Below, piece after piece: positions 1-10,789 of a stretch of 64,000 nucleotides of DNA (positions within the stretch are counted from its first letter, which is position 1; each line of letters opens with the position of its first letter). The position numbers were made by a program, and so were the translations under genes. The notes under the pieces are model-generated. The model did no database searches and was not told the origin of the DNA. It saw nothing but the letters and a program-made list of their open reading frames with translations. This DNA comes from Eucalyptus grandis (taxonomy: Eukaryota > Streptophyta > Magnoliopsida > Myrtales > Myrtaceae): assembly GCF_016545825.1 (NCBI RefSeq), contig NC_052615.1:34869516-34933515 (forward strand), read 5' to 3'.

Positions 1-331
1 AGTCCAAATCAATGTGGAAGACAAGAGTACAGCAAGATGACGCACAGTAGTAAACATACGCCCATCATGACTGAACTCCTGCCGCTCGCAGCATTGCATC
101 TCTCTCTCTCTCTCTCTCTAAACAGAGAGAGACAGCCATGATCGTTCGCTACTTTTCGCTTTTTATCCATTAAGTCTATGCCGTGGGATTGAAGATTTCT
201 TCCTAAAGACGCCTTACTTCTAATCATCATTCTGAAAGGATGAAATAATGAGGTCTCCTGTGTACCGTTTCCAAGTAATTGGGATTCTCAACGAAACGTG
301 ACTCTGCTTGTTTGAGATTCTGAACCTAGAC
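1..331. other. Intergenic, no supported gene
   Basis: I see no supported gene here. A CT microsatellite lies at about 99-119. A 73-codon minus-strand reading frame runs through it, but it is low complexity (Arg-Glu repeats from the microsatellite) and resembles no family I know. Confidence 0.5.
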
Positions 332-336
332 AAAGC

Positions 337-901
337 TGAGAAGAAATCGAATACAGAACAAGATTGATATATGAGAGAAGTTTAGATCTCGAACAAGCAA
401 TGAGAATACCTCAGCTTCTGTTGTATTTCTTCTTCAGTACTTCAAGTTTATTCTTTACACAATCTTTCATCATTTCACAGATACAGAGGAAGAAGAAGAA
501 GAAGCTCTTGATGAATCGAGAGAAGCTTTCAACCTTAGAAACTAACAATAAACTCTCGCACACTTTCTCTTGTTCTATCTTTTCCTTTTATACTAGTCAC
601 TGGCTCAACTATTTTCTGTTATAGAAGTTACAACCGAATAATGTGAACAACACACGTGTATTTCTTTTCCGACTGCTTCTTTAATTTGCTTGATCTGCTT
701 CGTGTTTCAGGTTCTGCTTTCACGGATTCGCCAGCTCCCGTAGTCATGGATCGCCAGCTCATTCGTTCACTTGGATCGCCAACCCACGACCTTCCTCCGG
801 TTTAGCTTCCTCTGTTCCGAGTTACTTTTCAGGTTTGGCTTTTCATTGTTACCGACTTCTATACACTTCGATCTTCTTTAACTTGTTTAATTCTTCTAAC
901 A
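337..901 (-). repeat. Copia 3' LTR (left copy on the plus strand)
   Basis: A 565-bp LTR. It starts with TGAGAAG on the plus strand and ends CTTCTAACA, so it is TGTTAGAAG...CTTCTCA on the coding strand. It matches 5496-6063 over its whole length. The differences are about ten small clusters, mostly 1-3 nt indels or substitutions. Confidence 0.95.
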
Positions 902-911
902 TCCCCCCTCA
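902..911 (-). other. Copia polypurine tract
   Basis: Next to the inner edge of the left LTR, the minus strand reads GAGGGGGGA and then the LTR start TGTTAG. This is the expected place and composition for the plus-strand priming PPT. Confidence 0.85.
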
Positions 912-1176
912 AATTGGGAATGGAGAGTGTAGAAATTCCCAATTTGGTTCGCATATAAGAATGTGCTCGCTTGTCAATGGTTTTGTAAAAATATCAGCTA
1001 ATTGATAAGAACTTGGAATGTAGCCGACCAGTAGTGACCCCGAGGAGACTTTTTCCCGAACAAAGTGAAAATCTATTTCAATATGTTTGGTTCGAGCATG
1101 TAAGATAGGATTCGAGTAAGAGATATTGCTGACTTGTTATCACAATACAGATGAATAGGAGGCTTAAGAAAACAGC

Positions 1177-2404
1177 CTATATCACGTAATACAAAACGAC
1201 CCATGTAAGATCGGCGGTGGCTGATGCAAGAGCACGGTATTCGCTTCGTGAGATGATCCGCTCACGGTAGGTTGTTTCTTTGCTGCCCCCAGATATAAGA
1301 TTGGATCCAATATATACACGAAACCAGTTGTTGATCTTCTCGGTTTCGACACAACCAGCCCAATCAATCGGAATAACCATAGAGATGCATTGTACCGTGA
1401 GAGTGAAGAAATAAGCCAAGCTTGATGGTACCCTTTACATACCGTAAGACTCTTTTAACCTGTTGAAGTCTGCAATTGTAGGTTGCTGCATTCGTTGACA
1501 GTATATTTGTGGCATAAGCAATGTCTGGTCTGGTTAAGGTGAGGTATTGCAAACCGCCAACTAAGCTTCTGTACTCAGTAGGATTATGCAAAGGTAGAGA
1601 ATCATTGATTAAAATGGATGGTTTGAGTGAGAGAGGAGTTGAAAGAGGTTTGGAATCTTGCATATGAGCTCGGGTGAGAAGATCTAGAGCATATTTGGTT
1701 TGGCAAAGGAATAGATAATCTGGATTTCGTGTAGCTTCAATGCCAAGAAAATAGTGTAGAGCACCTAGATCCTTCATATGAAAATGAATGCTTAGTGAAG
1801 TAATGAGACTAGAAATCATGTGAGATGAGCTGCCAAAGGAGAATAATATCATCTACATACAGTAAGAGAAGGATAGTGTCCGATTCAAGTATGCGGGATG
1901 AACGAGAGAAGGATCGGTGGAGCTACGTAAAAACCATATTCAAGCGGAAGCTGCTGAATTTATCAAACCAAGCTCGAGGAGCTTGTCGAAGTCCATAAAG
2001 AGATCTTCGAAGGAGACAAACATGGTGAGGCCTTTGTGTGTCTTTAAAGCCTCGGAGGCTGTTCCATATACACCTGTTTCACTTAAGTGTCCATGTAAGA
2101 AAGCATTTTTGACATCTAATTGATGGATTTTCCATTGTTTCATCATAGCTACTGACAGAATTATTCGAATTGTTGCATGTTTCACTACAGGACTGAAGGT
2201 TTCTGTGAAATCAAGACCTTCTTCTTGATGAAAGCCTTTGGCTACAAGCCTAGCTTTAAGTCTATCCAAGCTTCCATCAGGTGCAAGTTTTGTCTTGAAC
2301 ACCCATTTGCACCCGATTACATTCATGTGATTATCTCGAGGAACTACTTCCTGTGTTTGATTCGATATAATGCATCCATTTCTTCTTGCATTGCTTGATA
2401 CCAT
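1177..2404 (-). pseudogene. Copia reverse transcriptase and RNase H region
   Basis: Fragments of the pol 3' half. Frame 2404-1940 carries the start of the RT domain (motifs KWVFKTK, RLKARLVAKG and QLDVKNAFLHG). The catalytic YVDD lies near 1849-1860. Frame 1852-1364 carries the later RT part (HYFLGIE, RPDIAYA, VKRVLRYVKGT). Two overlapping frames at 1177-1419 carry RNase H pieces (RRSTTGF in one, EYRALASATADLTWV in the other). As written it is frameshifted at several places. At least the breaks near 1240-1262 and 1337-1347 coincide with CG-for-CAG type changes. RT-RNase H copies the RNA genome and removes the template RNA. Pseudogene status depends on whether those changes are real. Confidence 0.85.
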
Positions 2405-2924
2405 CCTTGGTGTGCTAATGCAGACTTTATTGATTTTGGTTCAACAGGAATCTTATACTCAACCAGACATGCATATTTGGGGTTTGCTTTAATAATTCCA
2501 GACCGTAGTCTAGTTTGCATAGGATGAGTTGAAGATGTACCTGTCATATTTTCAGTGTCAACACTGTTTTGAGTTTGTCCTGTGTCGGCAGTGGGTAGTG
2601 AGACATGCTCTTGATTTGTAGATATTTGTTCCTCTATGGTCGAAGATGACTGATGTGATTCACTATTACTAGAGATATTATTAACAAAGATTCTGTATTT
2701 CAATACTGTGTATATTTTCGGATGCAATATCCGGTGAAGATGACTCGATGTGGGATCGACCTTCATAATTATTTGAGGTGAGCTCATCATTTTGTATTGC
2801 TGGAGCTATTTGATTGATTCTGGTATGCTGCAAGTATCCCTTTGACAGATTGTCTTGTGATGGAGACTTCTTAGTATAGTTGGAACTGGAGGATAGGACT
2901 CCTTTTATCCACTGTCTGTATAGA

Positions 2925-4250
2925 TCAGATCCTGCGATATTCGATGACGAGTGTATGAATAAAGGGAAAGACATTCTCATCAAATAGTACATGTCTGCTG
3001 ATGTAAATTCTTCCATTTGTAGGTAAGAGGCACCTGTATCCTTTATGCTTCTCACTGTAGCCAAGAAAGATACAGGTGAGTGATCTTGGATCAAATTTAT
3101 GCTTTGTGTAATGCCTGAGACATGGATAACAAGCTGATCCAAAAACTCGAAGATAGTAATAGTCTGGTGTCTGATTGTAGAGTTTGTAATGAGGTGAATG
3201 CATGTGTAGTTTTGCTGTGGGCAGAAGATTGATAACATAAACTGCTGTTTTGAATGCATCGACCCAATATTTCAGTGGTACTTTAGCATGATACATCATT
3301 GCTAGTCCTAATTCAATCACATGTCTATGTTTTCTCTCGAGACACCATTTTGCTCTGGTGTGTGAGGACATGAGATAAATTGCTTAATTCCAGACTTCTG
3401 TAGATGAAGTTGGAATTTATTACTAGTGAACTCACCACCTCCATCACTCTGCAAGATTTTGATCTTGTGATTAAGCTGATTTTCTACAAGTCTTTGAAAC
3501 ATAACGAATATTTCATATACTTCGATTTCCTCATAGGATATATCCAGCTATACCTAGAAAAATCATCCACAAAAATGACATAGTAGGAGAATTTCTGAAC
3601 AGATTGAATTGGCGAAGGTCCCCATACATCACAATGTATTCTTTCTAATAGAACATTAGAAATATGGTCTGAGGAGTGGAAAGATAAGGCTGAGCTTTTA
3701 GCAACTTGACAGCTGCTACATATATTCTGAGTATTGGAACTAATTTGAATGAGATTTTGTTTCTGCAGGATCTTCACTGTTTTAAGATTGGTGTGAGCAA
3801 GCCTTTGATGCCAGGTATCTTCTGCTATTTCCTGTTGAGTCTGTGTGAAGAAAACTTCTGCAGCTTTAGGTTCCACCTGGTAGAGCCCCTTGACTTTCCT
3901 TCCTAGCTTCACCATTGTATGACTGTGATTGTCCTTCATATATACCCCATGTTTATCAAAAATAAAAGAACAGGGATAGTCATCCGTCGCTTTGACACGT
4001 ATAGAAGATTCTTGGTGATTGCGGGGACTACTAATACATCATTCAGAGGTAATTTGCTATTTCCTGTATTTAGTATTCCATTACCAATGCATGAGATTGA
4101 CAAATGAGATCCATCTCCTATCATGACAAAGTGTCATTACCACTATATGTATTATAGGTTTGAATCATACCAGGTTAAAGGTAATGTGTGATGTAGCCCC
4201 TGTATCTGGATACCATTCTGAGCCATAGGGTTCTTCAATGTGTACTGCTG
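2925..4250 (-). pseudogene. Copia protease and integrase region
   Basis: The protease active site DTGATSH lies at about 4189-4206. The gag-pre-integrase zinc-binding part is in 3939-3484 (WHQRLAHTN, CSSCQVAKS), followed by the integrase core (HCDVWGPSP, FVDDFSRYSW). Frame 3502-3317 carries LQSDGGGEF and PHTPEQNGV, and frame 3371-2925 continues from RKHRHVIELGLAMM. The step between the last two frames is at about 3333-3342, where the sequence has CTCGAG. Integrase inserts the cDNA copy into the host genome. As written the region cannot make one polyprotein. Confidence 0.85.
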
Positions 4251-4259
4251 CTAATGCAG

Positions 4260-5177
4260 TTGGTATCTCATCTACCTGGTATGAATTGTCGAACCTATAC
4301 CAACATCTGAGTGCTGTGTGACCTGATTTCTTACAGATCTGGCATTGTAGAGGGACATTATTAGTAGGCTTTGTGTTCTGTGCTTGTCTATCACCATTTG
4401 AGCTTTGTGGTGGATAAGATCTAACATTTTGATACCTTTGTGCAGAATTTGAATAAGGTCGAAATCCTTGTCCATAACCAGACCAGTTATCCTTATTAAC
4501 CTGACCTTGCTGAGTTGAATACATGTTATTCATTCTATTGAATTGATTCCTTCCAGCTTCTGCAGAATTATTTCCATATTCTCTTCTAATAAAGGGCTGA
4601 CCTCTGCCATAGTTAACTTCTCCTCGAAAACTTTCTCTTTGATTTAGGGATTGATTCTTTGCCGACTTGTTCCAGCTTTCCTTTGCCCATAATAGGCCAG
4701 GTTAGAGTTATACTCATTCATGGAGTATGTTTGTAATCTAGTTTCAAACCTCTCAAGTTGTGAGATTACTTCTTCATACTCCGGGTGAGGCTTAAGACAA
4801 TACATGGTTGTCCCGAAAGTTTCATATTCGGGACCTAGCCCTTCCAATATGCCAAACATTCTTGTTATATTGTCAACAGGCTTTCAATTGCATTCAATTG
4901 ATCGCAAATGGTTTTGAATTCTCTCGAGATATTCACTCGATCTGTTTCTTTTCTTGCGAGCTTGAAGTTTTCCTCTCAACTCAAACTCCTTTGCAACAGA
5001 TTTCTGTGTAAATCTATTTATGAGAGCCTGCCATACTTCAAGTGAGGTTTCTAAGCCGATTATTAGACTTAGAATATTTTCTGATACTGCACCGCTTATC
5101 CAGGAAGATATAAGCTGATCGGTTTTTATCCAATCCAGTAATCGGGGTTCATCATTTCTCCGCCTCGCTTGTATCAT
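4260..5177 (-). pseudogene. Copia gag region with CCHC zinc knuckle
   Basis: Frame 5177-4884 carries the UBN2/gag-like helical region (DWIKTDQLISSWI, LEVWQALINRF). Frame 4859-4644 continues with LEGLGPEYETF. Frame 4533-4165 has a Gln/Asn-rich linker and then one CCHC knuckle, CQICKKSGHTALRC, at about 4303-4344. The knuckle spacing (CX2CX4HX4C) is canonical. Gag packages the element RNA in virus-like particles. Frame changes occur near 4925 (CTCGAG context) and 4880. Confidence 0.85.
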
Positions 5178-5479
5178 TCGATTTGGAGGTAAAGTTTCAC
5201 CATCAATAAAACCGATTAAATCTTGGCTTTTCGAAATCTATTAAACTCGAGCTTGCCACAACAGAAAGTTTTCTTCATTCAACTTGATGGTAACAAAGTT
5301 CCCTATATTCACATGAATAGGGAATGGATACTTCGAAGTCTAGTAGCCATTCTTCTATGTTCAAAGACTTTTGAAATCCGCAGATAATCCAAAAGTAGAC
5401 TTTGAAGTAAACTATCTGTGAGATATCATGATCTTTATAACATCATGCAGTAAGAACACACGGATCTATCATACCCGAA

Positions 5480-5495
5480 ATCATGCTCGATACCA
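5480..5495 (-). other. Copia primer binding site (initiator tRNA-Met type)
   Basis: On the minus strand the bases directly after the 5' LTR read TGGTATCGAGCATG. The usual plant Copia PBS, complementary to the 3' end of initiator tRNA-Met, begins TGGTATCAGAGC. The only difference is CAG read as CG, which fits the other odd changes in this element. Confidence 0.85.
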
Positions 5496-6063
5496 TGAGA
5501 AGAAATCGAATACGTAACAAGATTGATATATGAGAGAAGTTTAGATCTCGAACAAGCAATGAGAATACCTCAGCTTCATTTGTATTTCTTCTTCAGACTT
5601 CAAGTTTATTCTTTACACAATCTTTCATCATTTCACGATACGAGAGGAAGAAGAAGAAGAAGCTCTTGATGAATCGAGAGAAGCTTTCAACCTTAGAAAC
5701 TAACAATAAACTCTCGCACACTTTCTCTTGTTCTATCTTTTCCTTTTATACTAGTCACCGGCTCAACTATTTTCTGTTATAGAAGTTACAACCGAATAAT
5801 GTGAACAACACACGTGTATTTCTTCGATCACCGCTTCTTTAATTTGCTTGATCTCGCTTCGTGTTTCAGGTTCTGCTTTCACGGATTCGCCAGCTCCCGT
5901 AGTCATGGATCGCCAGCTCATTCGTTCACTTGGATCGCCAACCCACGACCTTCCTCTCGGTTTAGCTTCCTCTGCTCCGAGTTACTTTTTCAGGTTTGGC
6001 TTTTCTCAAGTTGCGACTTCTATACACTTCTGATCTTCTTTAACTTGTTTAATTCTTCTAACA
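5496..6063 (-). repeat. Copia 5' LTR (right copy on the plus strand)
   Basis: A 568-bp partner of 337-901, carrying the element's promoter and transcript start in the usual arrangement. It ends CTTCTAACA on the plus strand and is followed by the AAAGC target duplication. Confidence 0.95.
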
Positions 6064-8640
6064 AAAGCGAGTAATACCTGGTCAGCGATGCAAGACAATG
6101 TCACTTGATTGGTAATTATTTTGACCAGCCGCATATTATATTCATCGGCATATCGAACTTCAACTCACTTGCTCGACATAAAAGTTAAGGCCAAGACTCG
6201 GTCACCAACCAAACGATGTAATCATTGGGAGGTGAAAGATTAAGTTCAGCTAAGCAACACTTAGTACCAGACAAGGATCTCTCAAGGAAGCGTTCACCAT
6301 AGGGGAAACGTGTCCGTGCCCTTCGCTCATACATCATAGCTATATATCCCTCCATTTTCTTTCAATCCCCTTATGCATTCTCGTCAAGATGTCATCAGAT
6401 GTTCCTCAAAAGCTACTGAGTACTACTGATGAAAAAGCTGCTTCATTGCCCCACTAGGTAAGATGTGCATGTGCGACCTGCCATTCGGCACGTGCTGACG
6501 ACGGCCAAGACCCTCACTAAGCTAACTGCTGCGTCATTGCCAAACTAGGTAAAATGTGCACGTACGACCTGCCATGCGGCACGTGCTGACGACGGCCAAG
6601 ACCCCCATTAAGCTAACTGACAAACCCTCCACTTCCCATTTCAGGAGGAAAGGAGATTGCAGGAATCTAATCAATGCTGCGGTTTGTATACATGACTATA
6701 GTCATAATCCAAGGGCAATGGCTCGAACGTCAGGACAAAAGCTCTCCTACTGGGGCCAAAAAAAAAAAAAAAAAAAAAAGAGCTCATCAAGACTTATCGT
6801 GCTGATACAAATCAATAATCCACGAGTAATGCCATGATTATGTTCAATTAGTTTAATAATGATGAAGGGCAATTTGCTATCCTAGAAATGAAGCCAACAC
6901 AAGAGACACGATACGGTGCTTTTGGAGCCCACAAATCATTCTATCACCAAGAACTACACTCCAACGGTCACCCCAACGTCACACCCCCCAAATTAAACTT
7001 ATCTCTGCTTTTCCTAATAAATTAGACTAATCACTCCAGCCGGATTTAAATTTTCATATTCAACGTTCCGGGTCCATTCTTCATTAACAAGCTGCCAAAA
7101 CTCGACCGCCTTTTCTCCGTTGGTTTCTCCATGTACTTTCCAGGGGCAAAGCAGTTTGGGTCGGCTCGGGCAAGGCTACCGGCCTGAGCCGATGAAAGAT
7201 CAAATCATTGCAGCATTTTCTCTTTGATTGGTTGGAAAGTGCATGCTTTGGAGCTTTGTGAACTTATATTAAAAATGAGTTGATGATAGACTTGGCAACT
7301 AGTGATGTTTGGATGGATGTGAATTAATATTGCATGACGAGGATCGTTATCTGAACAAAGAGTTCTTTGAGAGATGTCTTGCAGATATGGTACCTTTCCA
7401 CACCAAATTATCCTTTTAACTTTTCTTGAATATGATCACTAATTGGCAAAGGACAACTTGAGAAATTTTTGATTAATTATTGGGGTTTTGCTTTGTAGAC
7501 TCAGCTGGTTTTTGTGGTCCTAGCCTGATTATTTTGGTATCTAGCAACCTACTAATTTAATACGGTTTGGCTTATATCATCATAAATTTACAGACACAAG
7601 GGCAGAGAAACTGATGAATAGAAACACCATTTTGAATTTTGAAAGGGTAGTTTGAATTCTCTCTACTTTACTTCAACACAAGGGGGATAAAGATGCGTTT
7701 GTCCTTATGTAATTGTAAGACATCCAATCATTCAACATAGTTCTATTTATCGGAGGGGTAATGAACTTTATAACGAAAGTTTCTCAATAAGTACTTTTTC
7801 CGGTGATGAAGTTCAGTTCAGGTAAAAAAGATGCATGTTCTCTCGTAAAAAATCTCATACCATGACAAACAACAGAATCAATAGAATTCAAAGCAATGCT
7901 ACTAGATGTCTTGTCAATATTCATCAACGACAGAACCCACTCAACTTGATGTCTAAAGCCATACACCAATGACTTTAGAAGTCATCGCATGACAAATCTC
8001 AATGAATCATTCCGTTGTTTTCGATGGATTTTGATTGTGTTTAAAAATCTTATATGCGTGTCATTATACACGAGTTGCGAGTGCTCATAAAAGATGCGGT
8101 TGGTTGGCTAATTAACCAGCTCTTTGCTCATTTTTATACCTGAAATGTGAAAGCAGACCCGATAACTCGATAACTTGAAGACTCTCGTGACTCTCGTGGG
8201 AAGAAGTTATATGCAGCCAATGGTTTCCAAGGCTAATACATGCGCTCAAGTATACGTTTACTGACAGATTCGTCCATCCAAGATCTCAACCGTTCCCAAC
8301 CGTATATACATATCTCATCAGATGCCATTAACCTTAGGCCATGTTTGCGGCTAGTCAATCAAAAGCCATTGATTCGTTTTCATCACACGGTGAGCTATAA
8401 GTCTTACAATGCACGGACTGCATTCTGCTGTATTAAATTGTGAGCACATATTACTATATGTTATAATAGATAGGCTCTTATAGCTTGGCTTTTTCCTCCT
8501 CAAGCCGAGAAATGATCGCTTGTGCATCGTAGCTCCGCTCCTAGCCGAGCTGGTTAGGTCACGAACTCTATGTGTCATGCAACCTTATTTTATAGTAAAA
8601 CGATAAACTAATAATAGAGACGGGTATATGCTTTACAACA
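6064..8640. other. Intergenic, no supported gene
   Basis: No coding region is supported. It holds a 91-bp tandem duplication at 6443-6621 and a poly-A run at about 6758-6778. The rest is AT-rich, with only short, unconvincing reading frames. Confidence 0.6.
6443..6621. repeat. Two-copy 91-bp tandem repeat with CACGTG
   Basis: The two units begin TCATTGCC at 6443 and 6534. They differ by about nine substitutions. Each contains GGCACGTGCTGACGACGG, which includes a palindromic CACGTG (G-box core). Confidence 0.85.
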
Positions 8641-8681
8641 CTGTTCGATGTACTCATCACTTCTTGGAGCTCGCCCCACTA

Positions 8682-8692
8682 ATATATATACA
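8682..8692 (+). promoter_or_regulatory. Putative TATA box of the ERF gene
   Basis: ATATATATACA lies about 110 bp before the ATG at 8795, with a C/T-rich stretch between. This is a typical plant TATA position. The transcription start is not determined. Confidence 0.5.
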
Positions 8693-8794
8693 CTCTCATA
8701 GACAAACCCACTTAAGCTGATAACTTCTCTTTCTAAAGCTATAGCGGCCATCTCTCTCAGGGCCCACAAGAAAAAATCCTAACCACTCTCACCC

Positions 8795-9724
8795 ATGGCA
8801 GGGTCCGAAACCACTGCGAAGAACAACCAGCACCAGCACCACGACAACAACAACAACAACGTCTCCGCCTCCGCTGCTGCTGCAACTGCGGTTGTTGCAG
8901 CAGCCCCACCTTCAAAACCATCGTTCAGGCGGTTCGTTGGCGTCAGGCAGAGGCCTTCCGGGAGATGGGTCGCGGAGATCAAGGACTCATCACAGCGTGT
9001 CCGCTTGTGGCTCGGGACTTACGACACGCCCGAGGAAGCTGCGCGGGCCTACGATGAGGCTGCGAGGGCGCTGCGTGGTGAGAACGCTCGCACCAACTTC
9101 GCAGCAGCCCCATCGACGATGAACCCTAATAATTACCACCAACCGGACTCGTCATCATCACCTTCTTGCGGGTACACTTCACAAAGTGACTATGCTAGGC
9201 CTGGCCTGAGCTTCTCGTCGCTCAAGGCCAAGCTGAGCAAGAATCTACAAAGCATCATTGCCAGGAGCTCAGAGAGCAAGTCGTCAAAAAGCCGGGTCAG
9301 TGACCACTTCACTTTCGCCAGCATATTCCACTTCAGGGGATACAACCAATACCAAAACCCTGGCGACATCAAGAACATAGAGAAGGTGGTGCAGCCGAGC
9401 ATCGTCGTGCCATCATCGCACGTGGCAGTCGACCTTGAGAGCCTCTCCTCATGGGACAACTCAAGCGTCTCAGACTGCAGCAGCATCGGGTTCCGGACCC
9501 CGGGACTCGATTCGGACGGTTCTGAAGTTGGGGAAGCTATCGGCATGGCGGGTGACCAAGGGTTCTTGGGCTGGATCGATAGCCCGGAATGGAACAATTA
9601 CGGCGACCCGGGATTGATGAGCGGTGGAGAGCTTTCGAGAAGCAAGAGGTTTAAGGTTTCTTCTTCGGTGGTGGTTCCTCCAACTTTCAGTGAATCTCCA
9701 TACGACAACAACGGTGAGAAGTGA
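8795..9724 (+). CDS. AP2/ERF transcription factor, ERN/RAP2.11-like
   Basis: A single-exon gene of 309 aa, probably a nuclear DNA-binding regulator. The start follows the context CCCATGGC after a TATA box. One AP2 domain spans residues about 46-102 and carries [22 protein letters not shown] and [11 protein letters not shown]. In the usual domain numbering position 14 is Val (DREB-like) and 19 is Asp (ERF-like). The common PWG is PSG, which fits the ERN/RAP2.11-like branch. N-terminal to the domain are His/Asn and Ala runs. The C-terminal half is Ser-rich with acidic patches ([10 protein letters not shown]) and ends with a basic RSKRFK motif. No EAR motif was seen. The family is certain; the subgroup and any role in ethylene, symbiosis or stress are not. 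Confidence 0.93.
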   Translation: MAGSETTAKNNQHQHHDNNNNNVSASAAAATAVVAAAPPSKPSFRRFVGVRQRPSGRWVAEIKDSSQRVRLWLGTYDTPEEAARAYDEAARALRGENARTNFAAAPSTMNPNNYHQPDSSSSPSCGYTSQSDYARPGLSFSSLKAKLSKNLQSIIARSSESKSSKSRVSDHFTFASIFHFRGYNQYQNPGDIKNIEKVVQPSIVVPSSHVAVDLESLSSWDNSSVSDCSSIGFRTPGLDSDGSEVGEAIGMAGDQGFLGWIDSPEWNNYGDPGLMSGGELSRSKRFKVSSSVVVPPTFSESPYDNNGEK

Positions 9725-9838
9725 AGGGTCATAAAGGATAAAAATATAAGAAGAGGGAGTTGGCACAAAATCAAAACAGCCTCTTAGCTCTTTTTGAATG
9801 ATGAAGTTATCAGTTTTTCAACTCATGTACAGGAAGGG

Positions 9839-9842
<4 letters not shown>

Positions 9843-9878
<36 letters not shown>
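9843..9878. repeat. GA microsatellite
   Basis: An uninterrupted (GA)n run in the likely 3' UTR, about 120 bp after the ERF stop codon. Confidence 0.95.
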
Positions 9879-9881
<3 letters not shown>

Positions 9882-10789
9882 TAGGCGTTTATACGTTAAA
9901 GACAAAGCCGTGATATATATGTATACCAAAGTTTCAACACTAGAACAGATCGGAAATGAGAGATCCAAAAAGAGAAATAAATATATGGAACATCAGAAAC
10001 TGCTGGTGATCGGTCTCTAGTCTTTTGTGGGAGAAAAAGATTTGGCCGTCTGTATCTAATGAGAAAAGATGTTTCCAGCTTTAGTTTACACAGTCAAATA
10101 TAATCATGCTGTAAGTCTTCTATATTGTCGTATAGTTCAAAAGCGCTCTAATTTAATTTTGAATTATACCTTGCCAGATGGACTATTATTAACTAAATTA
10201 CTAGCAACTATTTAAAGCATAATATATAGCTAGGCCTAGGATATATAACTTTTCTCAAACTGACAATGTTGGTAAGTTGGGCTCCTGTAGAAAAAAGAAA
10301 GTGAGATTTAGCATGACCAAGGTTCTCGCGGTTACTAAAAAGAGCTGCAGTACATCACTAAAAATAAGTCTATCATCACCCCAATAGACGTGCTTTGAGA
10401 ATTGCAAACGATACTAAATTTTTTTTGTTGACATATATTTGTAAATTGATTTAGTAAGAATATATAGCAAGCCAATAACTCATATGATTTGGCCACTTAT
10501 TGAAACATTCAATTTAATCTTGCGGAGCAATCGCAGAGACACGAGGTTTAGAAATTTTGAATAGTTTCATGACCAAAAAATCTATTATCCTATAGAGATA
10601 TATGGTAAAATCCTGAAATGTCTTAATGAGTATGAAAGCACTAAAGAAATGCAGTCATTCTCCTATAAAAATTAACTGTATTTTCATTTTCCATCGTCAG
10701 TGGAAAAATGTGATAATATGACGTTAGCAGAATTCTATTGTTTTTCTTTTTCAAAAATATGGGTTCTTCTTCTTTGATAAACGTTAATA
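9879..10789. other. AT-rich intergenic
   Basis: No gene is supported. The region is AT-rich and grades into the repeat array that follows. An early TGTTGGTAAG at about 10268 resembles the array's short motif. Confidence 0.5.

Larger units (their letters stand above)
337..6063 (-). mobile_element. Copia (Ty1) LTR retrotransposon, full length
   Basis: A complete-length element of 5727 bp, transcribed on the minus strand. It is bounded by two near-identical LTRs (337-901 and 5496-6063) that read TG...CA on the minus strand. The 5-bp target duplication AAAGC lies at 332-336 and 6064-6068. On the minus strand the order is 5' LTR, PBS, gag with a CCHC knuckle, protease, integrase, reverse transcriptase, RNase H, PPT and 3' LTR. 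Integrase before RT is the Copia order. The coding region is split into several frames, so as written it is non-autonomous. Many of the breaks sit at CAG/CTG contexts and may not be real (see findings). Confidence 0.95.

Noticed and set aside
9..230. 73-codon minus-strand frame
   Set aside because: Driven by a CT/GA microsatellite (Arg-Glu repeats); no family likeness and no splice or promoter support.
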